The notes under the pieces were generated by a model. It was not told where the DNA came from. It saw nothing but the letters and a program-made list of their open reading frames with translations, and ran no database searches. The position numbers and the translations under genes were made by a program. From Roseburia inulinivorans DSM 16841 (GTDB lineage Bacteria > Bacillota > Clostridia > Lachnospirales > Lachnospiraceae): DNA of 64,000 nt. Location of the stretch: the NCBI RefSeq assembly GCF_000174195.1, contig NZ_ACFY01000113.1:1-64000 (forward strand), read 5' to 3'. Of the stretch, positions 58,319 to 64,000 are shown piece by piece. Position 1 is the stretch's first letter, and the number at the start of each line of letters is the position of its first letter.

Positions 58319-59740
58319 ATGGAAAATAATTTTAAATTCTACAATACACTTACTAAAAAAATCGAGACCGTGATTCCTCATGAGGACGGCAAAATCGCAA
58401 TGTACACCTGCGGACCTACGGTGTATCATTTTGCACATATCGGAAACCTGAGAAGTTATATCATGGAAGATGTTCTGGAAAAATCACTCCGTTATGTCGG
58501 ATATGATGTAAAACGTGTCATGAACATTACAGATGTAGGACATCTGGCTTCCGATGCAGATACCGGGGAAGATAAAATGTTAAAGGGTGCAAAGCGTGAA
58601 CATAAGACAGTTATGGAGATCGCAAAGTTTTACACAGATGCATTTTTTGAGGACTGCAAAAAATTAAACATCAAGACACCGGACGTTGTGGAACCTGCAA
58701 CGAACTGCATTCCTGAATTTATTAAAATGATCGAGGGGCTGTTAGAAAAGGGCTACGCTTATCAGGCAGGCGGAAACGTTTACTTTGACACGTCCAAACT
58801 GGATAATTACTATGTTTTCTCCACACAGGCAGAACTTGAGACTTTAGTCGGTGTAAGGGATGATGTCGATGAGGATACCAATAAGAAAAACAAGACAGAC
58901 TTCGTGCTCTGGTTCACCAAATCCAAATTTGAAGACCAGGCATTGAAATGGGATAGCCCATGGGGCGTCGGTTATCCGGGATGGCATATTGAGTGCTCCT
59001 GCATCGGTATCAAACATCTTGGCGAGTACATGGATATCCATTGTGGCGGTGTGGATAATATTTTCCCACATCACACCAATGAGATCGCACAGTCTGAGAG
59101 CTACCTCGGACACAAATGGTGCAATTACTGGTTCCATGTACAGCATTTGAATGACAAATCCGGTAAAATGAGTAAATCCAAAGGAGATTTCCTCACCGTT
59201 TCCTTATTACAGGAAAAAGGGTACGACCCGATCGTATACCGGATGTTCTGCTTACAGTCCCATTACAGAAAACCGCTTGAGTTTTCTTATGAGATCATGG
59301 ATAACACCAAAGCCGCTTACAACAAACTGGTAAAACGTGTTGCCGGACTGAAAAAAGAGGGCGAGACAGACCAGAACGTATTTGCAGAATACAAGGCAAA
59401 ATTCGTGGATGCGATTTCAAATGATCTGAATACTTCCATGGCGATCACTGTATTATATGATCTGTTAAAAGCAGACACGAACGATATTACAAAATACGAG
59501 TTAATTAAGGATTTTGATAAAGTTCTTTCCCTGAATCTGGAAAATGCAAAGAGCACAGAGACAACGGAAGGCGTTGACGCTGAACTTGAGAGCTTTGTCC
59601 TTGCCAAAATCGAGGAGAGAAAAGAAGCAAAGAAAGCAAAAGATTTTGCAAAAGCAGATGCCATCCGTGATGAACTGCTTGCAAAAGGAATTGTCATCAA
59701 AGACACCCGCGAAGGTGTGGTATGGCATAAAGCGGAGTAA
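58319..59740 (+). CDS. cysS: Cysteinyl-tRNA synthetase
   Basis: The product is 473 residues. Class I motifs are clear: TCGPTVYHFAHIGNLRSY (HIGH-type) near residue 30 and KSGKMSKSKGDFL (KMSKS) near 280. Zinc ligands include Cys in TCGPTVY and HIECSC. It charges tRNA-Cys; its level is tuned by the upstream T-box. The next gene starts 6 bases later. Confidence 0.96.
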   Translation: MENNFKFYNTLTKKIETVIPHEDGKIAMYTCGPTVYHFAHIGNLRSYIMEDVLEKSLRYVGYDVKRVMNITDVGHLASDADTGEDKMLKGAKREHKTVMEIAKFYTDAFFEDCKKLNIKTPDVVEPATNCIPEFIKMIEGLLEKGYAYQAGGNVYFDTSKLDNYYVFSTQAELETLVGVRDDVDEDTNKKNKTDFVLWFTKSKFEDQALKWDSPWGVGYPGWHIECSCIGIKHLGEYMDIHCGGVDNIFPHHTNEIAQSESYLGHKWCNYWFHVQHLNDKSGKMSKSKGDFLTVSLLQEKGYDPIVYRMFCLQSHYRKPLEFSYEIMDNTKAAYNKLVKRVAGLKKEGETDQNVFAEYKAKFVDAISNDLNTSMAITVLYDLLKADTNDITKYELIKDFDKVLSLNLENAKSTETTEGVDAELESFVLAKIEERKEAKKAKDFAKADAIRDELLAKGIVIKDTREGVVWHKAE

Positions 59741-59746
59741 AGAGAG

Positions 59747-60181
59747 ATGGAAAAAGGAATCGATTCTTATTTAAAAGAACAATTTGAAATCCCGGATGTC
59801 GACATCCGCACATATTCACCGTTGACACTGGCTTATATCGGAGATGGTATCTACGACCTTGTGATCCGGTCTCTGGTAGTAGCCAAAGGCAACACGAGAG
59901 CGAGTGAACTCCACAAGCGCACCAGCCAGATTGTAAAGGCACACACACAGGCGGAGATGATGGAGGTGCTGCTTCCGATTCTGACAGAGGAGGAGGCAGC
60001 CGTGTATAAGAGGGGGCGCAACGCCAAATCTTTTACCATGGCAAAAAATGCCACGATGTCGGATTACCGTAAGGCAACCGGATTTGAGGCGCTTATGGGA
60101 TATCTGTATCTGAAAGACGAATTTGAGCGTCTGGTCGAGCTGGTGAAAACTGGCGTGGAAGAGATGAGACTAAAACTATAG
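59747..60181 (+). CDS. mrnC: Mini-ribonuclease III
   Basis: The product is 144 residues: an RNase III catalytic domain without the double-stranded-RNA-binding domain. Motifs are SPLTLAYIGDGIYDLVIRS (acidic catalytic residues) and RGRNAK. It matures 23S rRNA ends. The cysS-mrnC-rlmB order is conserved in Firmicutes. Confidence 0.93.
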   Translation: MEKGIDSYLKEQFEIPDVDIRTYSPLTLAYIGDGIYDLVIRSLVVAKGNTRASELHKRTSQIVKAHTQAEMMEVLLPILTEEEAAVYKRGRNAKSFTMAKNATMSDYRKATGFEALMGYLYLKDEFERLVELVKTGVEEMRLKL

Positions 60182-60249
60182 TTATATCTTGCAAGCAGCG
60201 AAATGATTGAGTGATGAGATCACGATAAGAGAAAGGGAAAAAGAATTTC

Positions 60250-60990
60250 ATGGGATATGAAGAACAGAAAATAGAGGGACGTAATGCGGTACTGGAGGCA
60301 TTCCGTTCCGGAAAAACAATAGACAAACTGTTTGTCTTGGATGGATGTCAGGATGGACCGGTGCGCACGATCGTCAGAGAGGCGAGAAAACATGACACCA
60401 TTATTAATTTTGTGGATAAGGAACGTTTAGACCAGTTATCCGAGACAAAAAAGCATCAGGGTGTCATTGCAGTTGCCGCAGCATATGAGTATGCGGAAGT
60501 GGAAGATATTTTAAAAAATGCAGAGGAAAAAGGGGAACCACCGTTTATTTTTATTCTGGATAATATTGAGGATCCGCATAATCTTGGTGCGATCATCCGT
60601 ACCGCAAATCTGGCAGGAGCGCATGGAGTGATCATTCCAAAACGCCGGGCAGTGGGACTGACTGCAACGGTTGCAAAGACTTCAGCAGGTGCGATCAACT
60701 ATACGCCTGTCGCAAAAGTGACAAATCTGACTGCAGCCATCAAGGAGCTGAAAGAAAAAGGCTTATGGTTTGTCTGCGCTGACATGGGCGGAACCGAGAT
60801 GTACAAACTCGACTTAAAAGGACCTATTGGTCTTGTCATTGGAAACGAGGGTGAAGGTGTCAGCAAACTCGTAAAAGAGAACTGTGACTTTATCGCATCC
60901 ATTCCGATGAAGGGGGACATTGATTCCTTAAATGCGTCAGTAGCAGCAGGTGTGCTGGCATATGAGATCGTGAGACAGCGTCTGCAGTAA
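60250..60990 (+). CDS. rlmB: 23S rRNA 2'-O-methyltransferase (TrmH/RlmB type)
   Basis: The product is 246 residues. The N-terminal substrate-binding domain (EGRNAVLEAFRSGKTIDKLFV) precedes the SPOUT fold with DNIEDPHNLGAIIRTANLAG, GLVIGNEGEGVS and SIPMKGDIDSLNASVAAG. Expected target: a guanosine in 23S rRNA, by analogy with RlmB. It belongs to the cys/rRNA operon. Confidence 0.92.
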   Translation: MGYEEQKIEGRNAVLEAFRSGKTIDKLFVLDGCQDGPVRTIVREARKHDTIINFVDKERLDQLSETKKHQGVIAVAAAYEYAEVEDILKNAEEKGEPPFIFILDNIEDPHNLGAIIRTANLAGAHGVIIPKRRAVGLTATVAKTSAGAINYTPVAKVTNLTAAIKELKEKGLWFVCADMGGTEMYKLDLKGPIGLVIGNEGEGVSKLVKENCDFIASIPMKGDIDSLNASVAAGVLAYEIVRQRLQ

Positions 60991-61056
60991 CTGCTGAATA
61001 TGGAACATCCGCAGAGCGTGGATGTGGTCTGGAACTATCGTACAGGGAGAGCAGGT

Positions 61057-61707
61057 ATGGAAGAGTATAGAGACAATGGCCGGGGAAAAGTGCAGACGTC
61101 TTATGACAGGTTAAGTGATGAAGCACTTTTGCGGCAGCTTCGGGCTGGGGATGCCGCGATCATGGATTATGTGTTGGACAAGTACAAACCACTCGTGCGG
61201 AAAAAGGCGAATGCCATGTTTTTGATTGGGGGCGATACCGATGATCTTATCCAGGAGGGGATGATCGGTCTGTTTAAAGCAATCCGCGATTACCGGGAAG
61301 AGAGAGAAACTTCGTTTTTCCATTTTGCAGAACTGTGCATCACAAGACAGATTTACAGTGCCATAGAGGCATCCAACCGGAAAAAACATGCACCGTTAAA
61401 CTCCTATGTTTCTTTTTATTCGGAGGTGAGTGAAGAGGGACAGCCGCTGGCAGAGTATCTCGAATCGGAGCGTTCAGATAATCCGGAACAGCGCATGATC
61501 GATCAGGAAAACTTTGAACTGTTTCTGAAAAAAGTACGCCAGAGCCTGAGTAAAATGGAGTGTGAGGTGTTAGATGATTATCTGTCGGGGTTAAATTACC
61601 AGCAGATCGCAGAAAAAATGAAGAAATCCCCGAAGGCGATCGACAATGCACTGCAGCGCATCAAAACAAAAATCAGGGTTTTTCAAAATGATACGTTGCC
61701 TTCTTGA
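61057..61707 (+). CDS. sigH: RNA polymerase sigma-H factor
   Basis: The product is 216 residues from the ATG at 61057, preferred because AGGGAGAG lies just upstream; an in-frame ATG at 61000 is possible. Region 2 (LVRKKANAMFLIGGDTDDLIQEGMIGLFKAIRDYRE) and region 4 (LSGLNYQQIAEKMKKSPKAIDNALQRIKTKI) closely resemble Spo0H. It directs early sporulation or stationary-phase genes. Its place after rlmB is conserved. Confidence 0.93.
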   Translation: MEEYRDNGRGKVQTSYDRLSDEALLRQLRAGDAAIMDYVLDKYKPLVRKKANAMFLIGGDTDDLIQEGMIGLFKAIRDYREERETSFFHFAELCITRQIYSAIEASNRKKHAPLNSYVSFYSEVSEEGQPLAEYLESERSDNPEQRMIDQENFELFLKKVRQSLSKMECEVLDDYLSGLNYQQIAEKMKKSPKAIDNALQRIKTKIRVFQNDTLPS

Positions 61708-61901
61708 GAAAGTATTTTGGTGGCATAATTTCAAAATAGAGACTGAATATGTACAATATGCACAAAAATAGAAGCAAATTTTTGTAACATTTGTGAACAC
61801 TTATGTGAGAGAGTATGATATTATAATTCTCGTAAAACCCCCCAATACATTATATATAGTTTTTGCTATACCCCATAGTAAAAATACCTTCTCCTAAAAG
61901 G

Positions 61902-61930
61902 ACAGCCGATCGACAGGCTGTTCTTTTTTT
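61902..61930 (+). terminator. Rho-independent terminator
   Basis: ACAGCC/GGCTGT stem with an 8-base loop followed by TCTTTTTTT, 195 bases after sigH. Confidence 0.85.
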
Positions 61931-62004
61931 GCAGAAAAAGAAAATCCGATTTTGTGATATTCAGTCTGATAAATTTTTTATGAAAAAAATCATAAATTAT
62001 CTGG

Positions 62005-62033
62005 TTGACAAATGGAGTATGATTTGTTAGAAT
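62005..62033 (+). promoter_or_regulatory. Sigma-A promoter of tRNA-Thr
   Basis: TTGACA (62005-62010), 17 bases, TAGAAT (62028-62033); the tRNA begins 34 bases downstream. Confidence 0.8.
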
Positions 62034-62066
62034 ACCACTTGTCGATTGCGTAAGCAGTTGAAGAGT

Positions 62067-62139
62067 GCTGATATGGCTCAGTCGGTAGAGCGTCGCCTTG
62101 GTAAGGCGGAGGTCACGGGTTCGATTCCCGTTATCAGCT
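62067..62139 (+). tRNA. tRNA-Thr (anticodon GGT)
   Basis: The acceptor stem GCTGATA/TATCAGC is perfect, the anticodon loop is TTGGTAA with anticodon GGT, and the T arm is ACGGG-TTCGATT-CCCGT. CCA is not encoded. Confidence 0.95.
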
Positions 62140-62148
62140 TAGGGTAGG

Positions 62149-62192
62149 AATCCCGGTAATTTCAAGGAAACTTGATTTTGCCGGGATTTTTT
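62149..62192 (+). terminator. Rho-independent terminator
   Basis: AATCCCGG paired with CCGGGATT, with a nested TTTCAAG/CTTGA stem, followed by a T run, just after tRNA-Thr. Confidence 0.88.
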
Positions 62193-62297
62193 GTTGATCC
62201 CAAAATAATTCTTTAGAAATTCTTTCGTTTTTTATATAATGGTTTTTTAGATAGATATATTACAGTAAGACATATCAGATAAGGAGTCAGAAGTCAG

Positions 62298-63020
62298 ATG
62301 GAGCAGTTGAACAACAATGAGTACAATATTTTGGTCGTGGAAGATGACAAAGAGATCCGTGATGGGATCGAGATTTTCTTAAAAAGCCAGGGATACCATG
62401 TATATAAGGCAGCCGATGGTGTGGAGGGCTTACAGATTATAGAGAAAGAACCAATTCATCTGGCAATTGTGGATATCATGATGCCGCGGATGGATGGCGT
62501 GACCATGACGATCAAATTGAGAGAACATCATGAGTTCCCGGTCATTATGCTTTCGGCAAAATCAGAGGAGACTGACAAAGTGATCGGCTTAAATATTGGT
62601 GCGGACGATTACGTGACAAAACCGTTTACGCCGTTAGAACTCATGGCAAGGGTAAATTCCCAGCTGCGCCGCTATACCCGTTTTATGGGAATGGCGCAGA
62701 AAAAAGAGGAAGAGGGAAGAAACTACGTCATAGGCGGACTTGAATTAAATGAGGATACCATCGAGTTTTCCGTGGATGGAAATCCGGTGAAACTGACTCC
62801 GATTGAATTTAAAATTCTGGCACTTCTGATGAGAAATCCGGGCAGAGTTTTTTCGACAGAGGAAATCTACGAGCGTGTCTGGAACGAAAAAGCAATTAAC
62901 ACGGACACCATTATGGTGCACGTGAGAAACATCCGGGATAAGATTGAGATCAACCCGAGAGAACCAAAATATTTAAAGGTGGTGTGGGGCGTTGGATACA
63001 AAATTGAAAAACAGCCGTAA
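62298..63020 (+). CDS. OmpR-family response regulator (VanR-like)
   Basis: The product is 240 residues. The receiver shows VVEDDKEIRDG, the phosphoacceptor Asp in IVDIMMPRMDG and the Lys in VTKPFTP. The winged helix contains LTPIEFKILALLMRNPGRVFS and TIMVHVRNIRDKI. A TATAAT lies at 62235-62240. It is followed by an overlapping kinase gene. Confidence 0.93.
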   Translation: MEQLNNNEYNILVVEDDKEIRDGIEIFLKSQGYHVYKAADGVEGLQIIEKEPIHLAIVDIMMPRMDGVTMTIKLREHHEFPVIMLSAKSEETDKVIGLNIGADDYVTKPFTPLELMARVNSQLRRYTRFMGMAQKKEEEGRNYVIGGLELNEDTIEFSVDGNPVKLTPIEFKILALLMRNPGRVFSTEEIYERVWNEKAINTDTIMVHVRNIRDKIEINPREPKYLKVVWGVGYKIEKQP

Positions 63021-64000
63021 TGTTAGAATAGGAATTATTATCGTTGGATTATTACTTGCAGTTGGTGTGAATGTAAGCCTTTTTCCGTTGATGATAAGGA
63101 ATGCAGAACAGAAGTCAGCACAATTGTTTTCCTCCAGTGAAAATGTAAATACGGAGTATATTGATACACTTTATCAGGGGGCTTATGTCCTGTATACCGA
63201 GATTAAGAACGAGCCGTCAGAAAACCGTACGGAGCCTTTTGTCGGAGAGGAAAGCGGTTATGATGATTACGATTATATTTCAGAGTGGAGCAGTTCCTTT
63301 GAGGGCGTCCGGTCTGAGACGGATTATTATGCGACGGATGGAGCGAAAAAAGAAGTGAATACGAATGCGCCGTTGTATGAAGTTTTGGAACCGGATTTCA
63401 GAATTGACGATGACAAAGAACAGTGGAACTCTTATGAGAGCGTTTTTGTCCTGGACTTTGACGAAGATGGAAACTTGTCCGTCGATGTCAAAAAGGATGG
63501 AACAGTTTCTGCGGATACACTCATCAAAAGTCTTTTACAGGCAGACCGATACAATGAAATACGCACATATGCGGTGGACAATGATACGACCTTAGTCCCG
63601 GTGAAAAATTTTCAGGTAGTATACGGTATTCCAAAAGACAGTACGAACCTTGCCTATGAAGATTATTACACCAGTGATTATTATCTGGTTGCATCCGGCG
63701 GGGGAGATGCAGCGTATTTTATTACACTTCTGGTAATTGCGGCATTTGCATGCTTTATGTGCAGCAGAAGAGTATGGAAAAATGAAAAAATGCCGGATTA
63801 TCTTCCAAAATGGCGTTATATGGAAGCGGGGATCTTCGGACTTATGATGTCGTTTGCAATGTGTGATATTTATATTGACACTGTCTGCGATTTCCCATAT
63901 ACAGGCAAATCAGGTTACGCAAATGTGAATGTGTGGAGCGTTCTAAAAACAGGCGGAATCCTCTGGATTGTTTTTGCAGTTGCATTTGTGTCTGTCGTCT
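63004..64000 (+). CDS. Sensor kinase, 5' part (runs off the window)
   Basis: An open frame begins with a TTG at 63004, overlapping the response-regulator gene by 17 bases, and stays open to the window end (332 codons seen). An N-terminal transmembrane helix (IGIIIVGLLLAVGVNVSLF) is followed by a ~200-residue acidic, Tyr-rich extracellular domain, then at least three further hydrophobic segments (from about 63715). The catalytic part would lie beyond the window. Identification as a kinase rests on operon position. Confidence 0.7.
   Translation, partial: MKNSRNVRIGIIIVGLLLAVGVNVSLFPLMIRNAEQKSAQLFSSSENVNTEYIDTLYQGAYVLYTEIKNEPSENRTEPFVGEESGYDDYDYISEWSSSFEGVRSETDYYATDGAKKEVNTNAPLYEVLEPDFRIDDDKEQWNSYESVFVLDFDEDGNLSVDVKKDGTVSADTLIKSLLQADRYNEIRTYAVDNDTTLVPVKNFQVVYGIPKDSTNLAYEDYYTSDYYLVASGGGDAAYFITLLVIAAFACFMCSRRVWKNEKMPDYLPKWRYMEAGIFGLMMSFAMCDIYIDTVCDFPYTGKSGYANVNVWSVLKTGGILWIVFAVAFVSVV

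Overview
The window looks like chromosome of a Gram-positive gut anaerobe of the Lachnospiraceae (Roseburia/Agathobacter/Blautia type). The evidence is moderate-to-low GC housekeeping DNA, a cysteine T-box ahead of cysE-cysS, the order cysS-mrnC-rlmB-sigH, an AraC/uxuAB pair, and Shine-Dalgarno-rich clostridial gene starts. Species cannot be fixed from the sequence alone.

Left chromosomal arm (1-12,990): tRNA-Met; two small membrane proteins; a ZIP metal transporter behind a strong promoter with a DtxR-like operator; hypB, a 923-residue iron-sulfur flavoprotein and hypA; an ECF sigma factor with a frame-broken membrane partner (probable anti-sigma); an AAA ATPase preceded by 33-bp-periodic repeats; and an AT-rich locus with a large two-HTH regulator and the 5' part of an ABC exporter gene. 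The rest of this locus lies 36.6 kb away (49,598-52,622): the 3' part of the exporter gene, a secreted protein, a small membrane protein, a 37-residue peptide and a membrane-anchored protein. It looks like a peptide-signalling or peptide-export system.

Integrative conjugative element (about 12,957-49,599): a high-GC element with a Tn1549-type conjugation backbone is inserted inside the exporter gene, at a 2-bp CG core. From the left it holds a large serine recombinase; small element genes and a sigma-like regulator; a cargo two-component system with a duplicated-domain lipoprotein; a relaxase and MobC (both carrying frameshifts); the transfer block (NlpC/P60 protein, VirB4, PrgI, SpoVG-like, VirB6/TrbL-like, Maff2, VirD4, PcfB); then ArdA, a C5 DNA methyltransferase and ParB. 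Joining the element ends gives a perfectly palindromic predicted attP. Joining the flanks restores a 533-codon exporter reading frame.

Nested element (about 31,860-41,896): a 10-kb Tn4451-like mobilizable element (TnpX/TnpW/TnpV type, MobL relaxase, CHC2 primase, VapE helicase, regulators) has inserted at a GA dinucleotide inside maff2. It carries an AT-rich lincosamide nucleotidyltransferase gene (lnu), the only recognisable antibiotic-resistance gene here.

The most striking unexplained signal is a 23-bp palindrome (arms CTTCGGGYCA and TGRCCCGAAG around 3 variable bases). It occurs about 20 times, only inside the element. Most copies sit within a few bases downstream of a stop codon. Four lie in open frames in one and the same phase, encoding Ser-Gly-His/Gln-x-Asp/Gly-Pro/Leu-Lys. 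Several genes also show single-base frame breaks at homopolymers, so sequencing error must be excluded before treating them as pseudogenes.

Right chromosomal arm (52,640-64,000): uxuB-uxuA, a divergent AraC regulator, ispF, T-box/cysE/cysS/mrnC/rlmB/sigH, tRNA-Thr, an OmpR-type response regulator, and the start of its sensor kinase, which runs off the window.
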